Origin: Armillaria gallica
Lineage: Eukaryota; Basidiomycota; Agaricomycetes; Agaricales; Physalacriaceae
DNA: 64,000 nucleotides
Assembly (NCBI GenBank): GCA_037576215.1
Contig: JBANDB010000002.1
Span: forward strand, 6,944,001 to 7,008,000
Direction of reading: 5' to 3'
Both the position numbers and the translations under genes were made by a program. The notes under the pieces are model-generated. The model worked only from the letters and a program-made list of their open reading frames with translations. It had not been told where the DNA came from and did no database searches. Below are positions 22,407-34,100 of the stretch, one piece after another (the stretch's first letter is position 1; each line of letters starts with the position of its first letter).

Positions 22407-23099
22407 TCGGCTGTATCCCCCTTGTACTACAATGATTATCCACATTCCTTGCATGGATGAAGGTACGAAATGGACGACTGCGCCATTGACAATGAACTGT
22501 TAGTACGTTGTCGCGTTTTCCTAGCGCTTGTTCCCAGGTCTTGCCTCTCGTTGTCTTCAGGTCTCACACATTTCGATATAAAGTCGTAGGCTAACAACAG
22601 CAACTCAATTCTTATTGGTAAACGACAGATTGAAAGTTACTCGGAATTACCTCCATCATCTTTTATGATCTTTAATGGTTGTCGGCGCTGCGACATTCTT
22701 TGCTCGCTCTCTGAATCCACTATGTTCTGCTTTCTGCTGCATTATTACGTGTAATCTGACTGCGACTGTGCTGCTAATCAATAGAAACGGTCTGCAGGCT
22801 GATTCTCTGCCTGATTGTCTCGATCTTTCGTTATTTTTCAACCACATCTGCTTGACGCCAATTCAGATCTCTGCCTCCTCGAAGATAGAGAGACGTTGAC
22901 GTTTTTTCTGATAACTCTTGAAGTTGCTGCGTAGGCGGGGTCGTACGTAGCCTGGCGAGCCGTCTTTACCTTGCTTGCCAAGGTCTCTCCAGGTCCATTT
23001 CCCGCGCTTAATCAGCCGCCAGGATCACGTGCCCCTAATCCTAACCAAAAATCTTCACATGTGTTAAGTCTCTCCACAGCTCCCCCACACCACGCGGAA
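22407..23099. other. Intergenic
   Basis: No gene recognised; one 74-codon plus-strand frame (22675-22899) has no family signature or splice support. It contains the 5' flank of the small gene starting at 23100. Confidence 0.4.
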
Positions 23100-23583
23100 A
23101 TGTACAAGTTTCATGATGGATGCAACATACATTTTCTGCGAGATGAGATACCTCTACCTAACATCATTGGAACGCTAAGGGGCTTTGATGTACGTGACGG
23201 CCAACCTGATCTGTTCCAAACTAACATAGCGCAACATAGGTGGTGGTCAGTCCTGTTATTGCAAGCCAGCGTCAATCGGTGTACTACTATTTAGGGAATT
23301 GTAATGCTTCCTTGCAAGACGCTTTCAGAGAAAGATGTGCACGCAGTCTCAGTGAAAAACATGTCCGGCATCTACCAGGGGTCATACTAAATTTCATTAT
23401 CAAAACGGAGACCCAGGGTGCGTGTTTCTCATCTCTATAATTCTAAAAGCTGACACAGATGCAAATATCCTACGGGTCAGGGATACGACAGACAGATGTA
23501 TACAGATAATCTTTGCTCCTCGAAATATGCATGTCCTTCAACTTATCCACGACCGTCAATTGCATACACCATATCCGTTATGA
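23100..23583 (+). CDS. Small hypothetical gene, three exons
   Basis: Exons 23100-23189, 23240-23417 and 23459-23583 join through GT-AG introns of 50 and 41 nt to a 130-residue protein ending at TGA 23581-23583. Pieces: MYKFHDGCNIHFLRDEIPLP, then VVVSPVIASQRQSVYYYLGN, then ANILRVRDTTDRCIQIIFAP. The splice phases agree at both joins, and the frame is open throughout, which supports a real gene or a recent fragment. No family recognised, no signal peptide and no membrane segment. It lies about 185 bp upstream of the second AAA-ATPase-like gene. Confidence 0.5.
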
Positions 23584-23768
23584 ATAAAAAAACTTACGTT
23601 ATAAAAGTTTGACCGCCAAAGCAAGGTCTAAGTCGTCGACCGACGACCGCTAGTTATTATATACTCGCGGAACTCGTATAGGTCGTACGTGACCACAGTA
23701 ACTATGGCACGTGAACTTTGCACGTGTGGTAATCAATTTGACCTTTCAAGTTTCAGAGTTCGCCGCCA

Positions 23769-25351
23769 ATGTCAATCGAGGTGCACTGTTTGCTATTTTG
23801 CTCTGTATCTTGTATATTCAGAGTCATGTGCTGCGGTGACACGTTCTCTGAACTACTTCTCGCCGCAAGGAAAGCCCACGACGTCCGGTGTCATTGCAAG
23901 CCCAGTTTCTGCGATTATGCATGCGTTGGGTCAGATGATCCCGCCCACTTTCCACACCCCATATCTCGGCATGTAAAGCTAGATGAAAAAGTATTCGATA
24001 TCTTTGACGAGCAATTTCGTCCAGTCGCCTCTTTTGTTGCCGAAGAGGTCTGGCGAGGTACATAAGCCGCAGTCTTTGCTCCCTTTCTTGTGACTAATGA
24101 AATACCCAGATTTCCTAAATACAGGGTCTATGTCCGGGTCCTCCGCCCATGCTTTCAGTGTAGCCGCATCAAGTTCACTAGTGGACCCCGAGTCCCCCGC
24201 GCGCTCCAAGTTTGGTGATACTATACCTGGACTCAATGCTCTAAGGCAAGGCATGTTACAGTCCAGTGGTTCTGGACACCCGGTACGTTTTGTTTCTATC
24301 ACCGCCAAATCGATATCTGACTAATTCTCCAGAGAGTCGCGTTAAAAGCCCTCTCCGCACACGATCTACTCTATTCTCCAGGTGTCATCTGGGCAGATAA
24401 AACGTCATGCATCATCGACCTTACCGTGGAATCGCGGTTAGTTCGGAAGCTACCCCTTGTTCGCCGTCCAGAAGGTTTCGGAAAAACCTCCTTTTTGGCT
24501 ATGCTAGAATTTTTCTATGACTGCAAGCACTTCGAAATGCCCATCTCCGACGCGTTACTTAGGTTTACACGTGTTTCTGATGTTGACCCGGACGCGCTGC
24601 TTATGGTCCTGCCGCATTGTGACTTGGTCTTGACTTTCGATTTATCGGTGCCTTCAGTGAAAGACTTTCGCCAGTCGCTTGGATCTTACATCAACTCCGT
24701 GTTCAGAAAGTTCTTATGGAAATACCATCAGGAGCTCACGATCAAGCCTGAAGACATCCCTGTGTTTATTAGCGAGGATGGGACACTTTCATTTGGCAGC
24801 GTTCTGGTTCGTCATGTTTCTGGGCCGTTGCTTCCTTCAAATGACCCATCAGTTTTCGCTTCCAGCGTCTCGCTCGTCGATCACGGCGCATCTCTATCTT
24901 GATCGACAACTACAACGCGCCATCCATCGCCTCTGGCAACTCCCCCGAGGTCAACTCGTGTCTAAACCAAATGATTATTGAGCCCCTCTCCAAGTCCTTG
25001 TCTTATGTCCAAGGGCTCATTACGGGTACTGGTGATGCGCCGGACCCTCTCATCAATGCCTACCTTCGCGGAGGCTGTGATATTTGGACTGCGGTGGCCG
25101 TTGATATGACTGATGAGGACGTGGTGGACACTACATTTGGCTTCACCCTTGAGGAGGTTCGCGAGCTCGAACGCCACCTTAAAGTCCATTCCGTCGAGGT
25201 GGGCCTGATACCTTATCGCTTTGGTAACCGAAAGGTGTACTCCATGACACATGTATTGAACAAGATTAGCCAACAACTCGGAGGTTCGGACATGGACTTG
25301 GACGTAACCGTCCCTCTTGGGAACTTGGCAATCCAGACTCCTTCTCCCTGA
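23769..25351 (+). CDS. AAA-ATPase-like protein (PF09820-like), copy 2
   Basis: Paralogue of 7040-8614 in the same orientation, with the same four-exon layout: 23769-24057, 24110-24282, 24333-24806, 24866-25351, about 473 residues. It keeps the P-loop RRPEGFGKTSFLAML, the Walker B-like ISILIDNYNAP, GTGDAP and FGFTLEEV. An apparent stop before the last exon disappears when the intron 24807-24865 is removed, as in copy 1, although the exon-4 start reads RLARRSRR rather than DLTDKQWG. The C-terminal dozen residues differ between copies. Nucleotide similarity includes introns and part of the 3' flank, so the duplication was genomic and not very old. Biochemical role unknown. Confidence 0.75.
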
Positions 25352-25830
25352 CCTATAGATTACGCTTGTAAAGTATTATAGTGCCTGTAACTCTGTGTTT
25401 AACGAAGGCCTCTTAAAGCCCAAGGTGTAGAGTCTGGGTTGAAAACACGATCTTTTGTTTCAGGCTTGGACAAAGCGTATTCGATGAGTGGAGGTCCGAG
25501 AAAATCGGATGACAGTGTCGGGAGCGGGAGACTGTAGATACGGAAGTGCTATAAGGGATCCTCTGCCAAGGTGTTTTTGTCATCTGTAAGTTTGGTAATT
25601 GGTATCACGGATGTAAGTAGTACAAACCCGGACTGCCTCGTTTTGCGAGTTTCCTTTGATGGTGATATGTAATACTACGCACCACGCAGAGCCACCACAG
25701 CATGAGTTCTGGGCCTAATCTGATGAGGGATTTATATCCCGGGGGTACCGCTGGGCACAGCCTTAGCATCTCAAGCCCGTTTGCGGCATGGTGACATTCA
25801 TTTGAAGTTGTACAAACAATAAACATGCTT
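25352..25830. other. Intergenic (convergent 3' flanks)
   Basis: Lies between the plus-strand AAA-ATPase-like gene and the minus-strand dioxygenase, so it should hold both 3' ends. The first about 60 bp resemble the 3' flank of AAA copy 1. No gene seen. Confidence 0.5.
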
Positions 25831-27374
25831 TCACTGAAGTGTACCGAATACTTCCGTCCTGCTCTTGGAATTCGGATCCAAGAATGGCCTCTCTCCCAAA
25901 CTCACCACGCGGTTACCTTGGCGTAGGCTTGAACCATAGTCGTTACTAGTAAAGTTGAACGTAAGCGTAACAGAGAGCTAAGGAAAGGCGATACGCTTAC
26001 GTTGCTGTGTGGAAAGTGGACCGGTTGTCCCAGATCGCGACGTCGTTCTTCGACCATCGGAAGCGAACCTAAGAGACAATATATCAACTGTGCTGAAGAG
26101 CAGTGCGAGCCTTACCTGAAGATCATGATTCTCCGAAATATGCCTCGACAAATACGCCAAGATATCATCAGACTCGTCCAAGGTCAGTTCGACAATGCGT
26201 TTCGTGAACCTAAAAAAAAAAGCAGGTTCGTTCGTTCACCACAAAAGAAAGTTTGTCGGACTGAAACCCACGTTTGATTCACGAATAGAGTCTTGAATCC
26301 AGTCACTGGATTGGTTCGAATGACCGGGCTGTCAAAATACGTATCAGTTTGCATATTCACTCGGGAGCGTAGCTGAAGAACCCTTACTGAATGGCAGTCA
26401 GGTTGGAGCCAGTGTTATCTGGGGCACCACGAGGGTCCTGAATGGGAAGATTCTGTCGTCGGGCATACTAAAGTGGCGATACCTTCAGTCAAAGTAATGA
26501 AAGCAAGAAACGAAGGGTTATCTGACCTCATTGAAAAATTCACCACTATGCAATGCGTGTAAACCTTCAAGGAACTTTTTGTATGCAGGAGAAAGCCTGT
26601 CATAGGCTTCGTAACCGCTTTTCGATGCTCAATAACGCAAGCCGTGAGATACATCAAAATAATCACCTTGCCCACTATCATGGAAAGTTAATCAAGTTAT
26701 TATATGACCAAAAACCGAAAAAATACGTACTAGAGTATCCCCCCCGACTATTGAACGGTAGCTTGATATTAGTTTTTATCGCAGATACAGAATGCGTGCT
26801 CACCAGTTGGTAGCGTATGCATCTTCAACAGCTAGATGAAGCATAGCGTTAAAAATTCAAACGGGGCTGACCAAGACAAGAAGGTGCTCACAGCGTAATC
26901 TGAAGGGATCCTCTCAAAAGTAATATCCGCATGCCATCCCCTACTCGCCCTCGTACTTTCGTCTGATCCCGCTCGGGCAATCCCACTGCACCCTCATATC
27001 AATTCCCAACCCACATTCAATACAATTTCCGCTCACCCCTTGCTCGAAATCACACTAACGTCCTTCCCCAGCTCAGGGACATCCTCAGAGATCGGATGGA
27101 TGTGCAAATCCGACGTCCTGGGGTTCCCAGACAGCTTTCCCATCCGCCTCGCGAGCTCCTTCTGCTGGTCTATCGTGATGGTCTGGTCCGTGAAGAACAC
27201 GACACCCCGGTGGCTGACGAGCGTGGCAAGGTCTTTGATGAGTTCGTCGCTAGACAGGAACGCGGAGAGCTGGGTGGCTTTGGAGGGGAAGCGCGTCCCG
27301 ATGTGGGTGGTCTCATCGTAGTGGGGGAAGGCGCCTAGGGAGCCGAAGATATCAGTAGCGGGTGCTTGGACCAT
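25831..27374 (-). CDS. TauD/TfdA-family Fe(II)/2-oxoglutarate dioxygenase
   Basis: ATG at 27374, stop TGA at 25833-25831, about nine exons. The first exon gives MVQAPATDIFGSLGAFPHYD through LVSHRGVVFFTDQ. Later exons restore the family's whole signature: GGWHADITFERIPSDYA (metal-binding His-x-Asp), LLKMHTLPTVGGDTLWASGY, LPIQDPRGAPDN, HPVIRTNPVTGFKTLFVN, FTKRIVEL, RFRWSKNDVAIWDNRSTFHT (distal His) and NRVVSLGERPF with the 2-oxoglutarate-binding Arg. One exon, 26667-26674, is only 8 nt and encodes most of WAS. Such enzymes hydroxylate or cleave sulfonates, but fungal members act on many small molecules. It lies next to a UbiA prenyltransferase in the same orientation. Substrate cannot be told from sequence. 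Appears intact. Confidence 0.88.
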
Positions 27375-28332
27375 GATGGCGATAACATAGTCTCGACGGC
27401 CAGATTTCTTTGTTTTAATATGCGAGGTATGCGATAAAGACCCTAAATGTCGCTATCAGCACGTCATATTTTGGATCATCAGACTCGAGATACGTACACA
27501 AATTGGCCACCAAGGATTGTTGGAGAAGCGGCACAAGATAGATCCAGGAGTGCGATAACCCGTCGCCTCTGGGTAAGTAGTATCATGAGTCGATCCGGCA
27601 GGCTTATCTGGTACATACTGGCAGCTTAAGAAACGATGAAATTGCAGATGTCCTGATTATCAGATAATGCAAGTCGATCTGACAATTTCCTATCCGTGAC
27701 CGCAACAAAATGGAATAAATACCTGATTCAGAGCCGAGTAAGTACTTCAAATTATCCCGCACGGGAAGGCGATAAGACTTGAATAAGTTCTCGAACTCCG
27801 TTCCGAAGACAAGGAACGCCAGTATTTGGGGGCATAAAGAAGGTGTGGAGGGAAAAAAAGCTTTCTAAGACGCATAGAAGAATCTCCAAAAGAATAGAGC
27901 AAGTTCCTTCATTGCTCGGCTAGGGAGCTGAAAATATCATTGACCAGAACGAACAAGAGTCCGCAGAGGGTTTCCAGGGGTATCCTGCGGGCAATCCCCA
28001 CTACAAAACGTTGAGTGGAGGGGATTGAAGCGGGAGACAAGTCGGGCCTGTCGGGCCGCCACTCCGACGCGCAGCTTGAGGGCCGGCTCGGTCGGCAGTG
28101 GAAACTCAGAGCCCTTGCAGTTTGCTTGCAGTGTCAATACTTATATGTACAGGGTACTTATGCATCTCCTAGACTGATATTTACCAGGCTTATTTGGGAT
28201 AATATCCAGGAGAACCCGTTCTGGTACAGCCTATCAAAAATCTTAGAACGTGATACTTATTGGTTATAGAATATACAACTGAATACAGGCGAAATTAATA
28301 GTAGATTGGTTATACAAGTAAGCCGAAACGCT
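27375..28332. other. Intergenic between dioxygenase and prenyltransferase genes
   Basis: Should contain the promoter of the minus-strand dioxygenase and the 3' end of the minus-strand prenyltransferase. Short open frames only, none supported. No repeat matched. Confidence 0.5.
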
Positions 28333-29630
28333 CTACAAGGGAATTCCAACGACGGCACGCTGAAGGACCGCATCAAGAACCAATCCTCCGAGGACGATAT
28401 TTCCTATCATCGGTGTATGGAGGAAAAATTTCATACATTGCCTGGGATCGTCAATATCCGTTGAGAGCAGCTCCTTGAGAAGAATAACGCCAGAGGCCGC
28501 TACGGCGAGGTAAAATGGCAGCCCATGACCGTTGAGATAGCCACCGTACGACATGAGAGACGCGAATCCGATGGCGGTTGTGGCACAAACGGGGATAGTA
28601 TATTCCCCGCAGAACATGGCTAGCGATTTCATGCCGATTTTGGCATCATCGAGCTTATCCTGAGGAAGATTAATTAGGAAAGAGAACCGGCATCTGTGAA
28701 GGTATGTTATAGATACCTGGTGCTGATATACAGTCTCATAGGTGATTGTCCAAAGGATGGCGCCAACGTAGACAGCCGTAAGGGTCGCCCATGGAATATG
28801 ACCATTCGGTGTAAGATCGGCCCAACCCATGAATATTCCGATGTTAAACATCAATCCCTAGGAAGGAATGAGACTGCGGGACCCATGAAGGATAGCGCGA
28901 TGTTACACACCAATGGAATGGGGGCAAAGTACATCCATCGCTTGCACGTGGGATACAGAACGTATAACGGCCAAACAGTCATGGAAATGTGAAGACTGTA
29001 ATAGTAAGTTTAACGAAAAGTACCGGCGAAAGAAGTTTTTACTGACGCGTCAGGACTTAAAAAGATATTGGCCAAATAGACACCAACGACAACCTGAAGG
29101 GCAAAAAATAACCAAGCACGTTCTATACTGATTGCGCCTCGCGGTATGGCTCGAGCCTTAGTTCGTTCAACGTGAGCGTCGATATCATAGTCGAGGATAT
29201 CATCGATAGTCATGATCTATTAGAACGACGTTAGGCTCATTACCAAAACATGTCAAGTTACCAACCAGGGATTTGATACCGATGCAGAGGAAGAAGTAAA
29301 GGGCTGCACGATGTAGAACATCGACTCCACTAAGTTCCGGATAGGCGTGATATACCATAGCAAGTGACCATGCTGCACGCGTCATCACCAAATTAACAAC
29401 CAAGCACAAGATATAAATTCGTTGTTCTTACCTACGGGTAAGAAAACCGTAGCGCAGCCCATACCATTCTGGAGTCGACAGAGCTCCCAACAAGCCTGAA
29501 TCTCGGTACGTGTCGGAGGGGCTAGGAACGTGAGAAGGTCGGAGAAGATAGAGAATTCTCTTGGGTCGATGGCTACCCTATCTTTCTCATGAGAGAGTGG
29601 GAGGGTAGTAATTCTAGCAGGGAAAGCCAT
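28333..29630 (-). CDS. UbiA-family prenyltransferase
   Basis: Integral membrane prenyltransferase that joins an isoprenoid diphosphate to an acceptor or, in some fungal members, cyclises it. ATG at 29630, with introns of about 50-100 nt. Segments in order: MAFPARITTLPLSHEKDRVA, AWSLAMVYHAYPELSG, the first Asp-rich motif IDDILDYDIDAHVERTKARA followed by IPRG, a Trp/Tyr-rich helix, FNIGIFMGWADLTPNGHIPW, second Asp-rich motif YQHQDKLDDAKIGMKS, then helices to the stop at 28333. Both Mg-diphosphate motifs are present; the first residue of the usual NDxxD is Asp. It may act in ubiquinone formation, but the neighbouring dioxygenase, P450 and terpene-synthase-like genes make a secondary-metabolism role possible. 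Appears intact. Confidence 0.85.
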
Positions 29631-30354
29631 CGGTGGGTGGATACTACTTCATCTTTCCACGAAAGATTCTGTTAAATAAGACATGAACGACATGATGAAA
29701 ATGGATGACCCGTATGGTTCTTCCTAGTGCTCGCACTTGGCCTACAAACCGCAGATCCTACTGTTTGCATCAATCGCATTCCAATTCAAAGCGCCATATT
29801 TCAGGTGAATACCACCCGAGAGCCAATGAAAGCGTTGACTTCGATGTGATCGACGAAAGAATGATCCTCTGGGCAGGGTTATGATGAGCGGATATGAATC
29901 ACAGCGTGCACCTATTGTATTGACTTGTCCGACGTTCTGTCATTCACAGCAGATATCCGAACAGTTTGCGCCCGCTTCTCCGAGTCGCACTTGAGCGGTG
30001 ATGACCATACGGGGAATCGCCCCTAACAACCAGACGATTCAAGTTGGTTCAAGCCATCAAGTGATCCGTTACCATTCAGTATTGTACTTTCTCGTGATCG
30101 CTGCGAATGGGAGGGCTTGGTTGTTGTTGAATGTGCGGCAGAAACTATATATTTTAGGAGGGTAGACATGGCGTCCGTCGTATTGAATGACTCTAAACCG
30201 ACGGCAAGTCAAAACCAGAAGGACCCCCCATGACAGAGAAAAAGATACTCACTTACATATCATGACGAACCAGACAACAAAACCTCCGGCTTCTCCTGGC
30301 AAAACATGCAATCCATTCAATAACCTTACCCTATAAAATTCCCATTGGCAAACA
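29631..30354. other. Intergenic
   Basis: Promoter side of the UbiA gene. No open frame of note and no repeat seen. Confidence 0.5.
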
Positions 30355-30800
30355 CTATATCCTGCGGTACACAGCGTCGAGAACGGTAGATATCAACACG
30401 TCACCTCGGAGAACGAGTTCGAAAGCCGACTCGGACGACCCTATGTAGCGAAGGCTTCCATTGAACCATGAAGCGTTGAATTCGAGCTGGTCTTTGCACC
30501 AGTCGAAAAGGGTCTGAAGACTTGCGCATACATCAAGCGGCTGTCATGAACACAGCTAACCAGAAGGACATGAAAGTGGGTTCGATGGATAAACCCGGAT
30601 CATCGTATTGGCGCAGATACAACTGGCGTGCTAATGCGCTGTCACATCGCGTCGACTGTTTTACACCAAATGTCACCTGTATGAGATACGATAGGGTCTG
30701 GGCGACGATGGTAAGAACCAATATGCCGACGGGAACGTGCCGTAGCTGTCTGCCTGTCGCCAAGATAGCAATATCTTGTTCATCTGTGAAGCCATGAGTC
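30355..30800 (-). other. Unassigned coding-like exons downstream of the PP4 gene
   Basis: Minus-strand segments reading QDIAILATGRQLRHVPVGIL, then LYLRQYDDPGLSIEPTFMSF, then TLFDWCKDQLEFNASWFNGS to a TAG at 30357-30355 can be joined by plausible short introns. No ATG precedes them in the same frame: the frame runs back directly into the stop codon of the phosphatase gene 46 bp upstream. They may be a separate gene whose first exon I missed, or a decayed gene. No family recognised. Confidence 0.35.
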
Positions 30801-30845
30801 ACGGAGTCGCATACAACTTGAACAGACGACTCACCATGTTCTCTG

Positions 30846-32068
30846 TCACAGGAAATACTCTGGGGGAGGTCTTTTAGTAGGTATAGATCTTACATCCTGT
30901 AGCCATCTTCAGTGGATGAACACGGTGCAGAAGAATAAGATGCCTGCCATTGGCGCGTGGTTGAACACTTTATACTCCTGCCCAAGGTGTTCATCTAGCT
31001 CCAATATCGACGCGACGTTCCCACACCGATAACAATAATTCGGTGCACTCCACACCGTAACTATCATTCTGTCGAACATCAGCTTGTATCCCTCCATCGC
31101 AAGTTGGTGTGCACGGGCGATAAGGTCTAACGCGTTGTGATGCGCAAAGTTTTTCGTGATATCGGCGCCGAAGAGGAAGCCTGCACCTCGAGGGGAGAGG
31201 CCCCATCCTGTTATAGTATCTGCACTCCAGCTTTAGCAAGACGAGTATCGGCAAGAGAAAGGAAACTCGTACCATCCGGATCTGACCAGAGGAGATCACA
31301 CATCGGACCTTCGTGTGGCACTTCTTGTTTCCGTTCTATAGCCCGGATTTGATCTATACTGGCGAGACTGGGACTGAGCCCTCCGTGCACACAAAAGACG
31401 CGACCGTCGACGATTGCGCCAAGTGCGAGATAATCGAATACCTCACAGCACCAGCGCCATACATTAGAACTTCCGTATTTCCGCTGGCACTCATCGTAAA
31501 ACCCGTATACCTGGCCGTAGTTAAAGTAAAGAAAAGGATGTCAGATGGCGGTGGGCATACCTGGGTTATTTGTCGACTCTCGTGGTTCCCTCGGATGAGT
31601 GTTATACGGTCTGGGTAGCGCACTTTCAGGGCCAGGAGAAGGAGGAACGTTTCTACGCTGTAGAAACCGCGGTCGACAAAGTCGCCTAGTAGAAAATTAA
31701 GAAGATAAAACACGCATATATGCAGGTGTACGCACCCATGAACAGATAATTTGTGTCTGGACACCATCCTCCCACCGTGAACAGCTCCATTAGGTCGAAG
31801 AATTGGCCGTGAATATCCCCACATATCTATATCCACGTCAACAAGAAGGGAGCAACGAATGATAACAGTGGCACTGACTGTGACTGGCGAGTCGACAGCT
31901 TGAACATTGCCCTCCTCGATGAGGATCTCCCGGGCCTTGATACACAGCGTCTTCACCTGGGCTTCTGATATCGGTTCGCAACGGCTAAGCTGAGCTATTT
32001 GACTGCCAACGCTGAGCTGTCAACACTTTGCAGAAACGCGGCGCGCACCTGTCGAGATCGCTGGGCAT
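30846..32068 (-). CDS. Ser/Thr protein phosphatase catalytic subunit, PP4 type
   Basis: Catalytic subunit of the PP2A-like phosphatase PP4 (Pph3 in yeast), acting in DNA-damage recovery and nutrient signalling. ATG at 32068 gives MPSDLD, then [17 protein letters not shown] after a short intron. Conserved motifs: ICGDIHGQF (metal binding), [80 protein letters not shown] and the C-terminal PEYFL* that is carboxymethylated in this family. Introns include 31735-31686 and a probable GC-AG intron 30947-30897 that is needed to reach the conserved tail. The protein is near full family length and intact. Degenerate copies of its third coding exon lie at 49.3-49.6 kb. Confidence 0.92.
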
Positions 32069-32671
32069 GACGGTGAGAAGAAAAGATACGAGGACAAGGC
32101 TTTGCCAAATGAGTGTCATTAAAGAAGCATAGCCACAAGAACAATAGGGGCCGCGACGCGTCAGTCAACAACGACGAACACCCTACCGATGCGTCTCCAT
32201 ACTGTTCACAAGTGTGAATGCATTTGGCGCCTCAGAAAAGTTTGAAGATACTGGTACGACCCCTTCTTTTGAGGTGAAGAATTTCTTTCCGGGTTCAGTT
32301 AAGATTACTTAGTGTCTCTACTAGTAATATGCTGAGTTCGAGTTCGAAATCTAAAGATTGATAAACCGCGACCTACGCAGGAACCATTCCAGAATTACGC
32401 TAATAGTAAAATATCTCCTCTAGAGTCCATGAGAACCAGAGAAACTATATTTCACTAAGTACTCAGCCACTTACTACTGCTTCCGGCACATACTAATTGA
32501 GAAACGTTTGCCGCTGTGAGACACTCAACTCTCATTTATCTGGCAGCCATATCTACGTACAGAGCTAACCGGGATATGTTCCAAGTGTGTTTACTTTTTT
32601 AATAAAGATGAATCCGCTAATGAACAGATTCCTTTTCTCAGAGTTCCTCCGCCGAAGCATTTCAGGCCATC
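32069..32671. other. Intergenic, divergent promoter region
   Basis: Lies between the minus-strand PP4 gene and the plus-strand gene at 32672, so it probably holds both promoters. No coding frame. It is possible that an upstream exon of the next gene ends near 32640, where an acceptor-like CTCAG precedes an open frame. Confidence 0.45.
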
Positions 32672-33539
32672 ATGGATCAGGTGCTAAAGGTACCATTCAC
32701 ATTTATACAACATTCACAATGTCGTTACATAGGTCATGTAGGACCAGAACGAGATAACGGCCATAGCCTGCATCATCGAAACTCTTATAAACAGCATGAA
32801 TGCATTCGACTCGGACCTCAGCTGCCTGATCACTCAATCAGCCCTTGCAGCTCCTTTGCGAAGCGCAGCTATTTTCACCATCCTTGTCCCTATCCGAGAT
32901 ATTATCCCAGAATTTTACAGGGCCATTTCCCCCATCTGGGAGGGGCTTTGTTCTTTTCTCTGGCAGGTGCGGCAGGTCTTGAACGGGAAACTTGAGCATC
33001 TCGCAAATCCAAAGCACCATATACGTGTTGCTCGAGCATACTGTATAAGAGCTTGTGAAACAGTGTTCCGTTTGGATGTCCTTTTGAAGGAAAGCGGTCC
33101 ACGCTTGGTCACAGAGCTACGAGGCTCCCATTTCGTGGAATCTTTGCTTCGCTTTACCAGGAGATTCTGCCTCTTATCTTCATATCGGCTCGATATCATG
33201 GAGGGTATTCCTCGTCGTATCTCTATGCTCTCCAAAGGCGGAAATGACATCCTTGCTCGTTTCCGGCACTTGGGAGAGGTCGTGATCAGGATTCAGAAAC
33301 GGTTCGAGGACCCGCAATGGCGGGCGTTGCATACTCATCGACAGGACGTGATCGACTTATTGCTTCGGGTCTTCCTTTATACGTCCAGCTTACATTTTAA
33401 CATTCAACTTCGCATCGTGGTGCTATCATATCGAAACCATTCTAAGCGGCCTGCCATCCAGCCCGAGTGTTCGGGACCATCGGATCCCAGTCGATACATG
33501 TGGGACTGGTATTGTTTGTGGAACAATGATCTGTACTAG
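32672..33539 (+). CDS. Hypothetical helical protein
   Basis: ATG 32672 opens a 6-codon exon (MDQVLK); a 52-nt intron 32690-32741 leads in frame to DQNEITAIACIIETLINSMN and a long exon to TAG at 33539, about 271 residues. Composition suggests an all-helical soluble or membrane-associated protein: moderately hydrophobic runs such as SAAIFTILVPIRDIIPEFYR and a basic, leucine-rich middle. No catalytic motif or known domain is recognised. A longer model with an additional 5' exon is possible. It lies between the PP4 gene and the P450 gene. Confidence 0.6.
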
Positions 33540-34100
33540 AGAACAACGGACAGTTCATCTAGAAGTAAACGGGCCATATAATATTCGTCCTTATAAAAGA
33601 GTGAGAGAATGGGGTTCAGCTTCGTTGTACATTTTCAGCCCTCTTCTATGATGAATAATTCACGACTCCCAGCGTGTTGGTGATCCAAGTCACGAACTCT
33701 GTCCTGATAAGTATCTCTGCTCTAACTGATTTCTCCTGTTCCAGCTCAGGCTGCAACTCCTATGGGCAGAAGCAACAGTCTTTGTTCGTCATCAAGACAC
33801 AGTTCACAGGTTCAAATATACCCTTGTCGTCGAGGCAGCATTATCTAAAATGCTCCCCTCACACCGGAGATACGAAAGCAATCAACGGTCTCGTCAATAA
33901 GATCTAATTGTTTGTCTTTTAATTTTACTTATCATAAACTATTCGGAAAAAGCCAAATCGATGCAAAGAACGACACGATGATAGAAATTTTTGAAGAAAA
34001 TAATGATGGTCTTAAGGAATTATATAAATAATCTATCAAGGTCGATATTACGCCTTGTATCAAGGTAAGAAGACTGCGACGCATGGGACCTGGAGCCTAC
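33540..34100. other. Intergenic (convergent 3' flanks)
   Basis: Between a plus-strand and a minus-strand gene. AT-rich; one 77-codon frame without support. Nothing recognised. Confidence 0.5.

Noticed and set aside
24866..24901. Apparent premature stop in AAA-ATPase-like copy 2 before IDNYNAP
   Set aside because: The stop lies in the wrong frame once intron 24807-24865 is spliced out, exactly as in copy 1.
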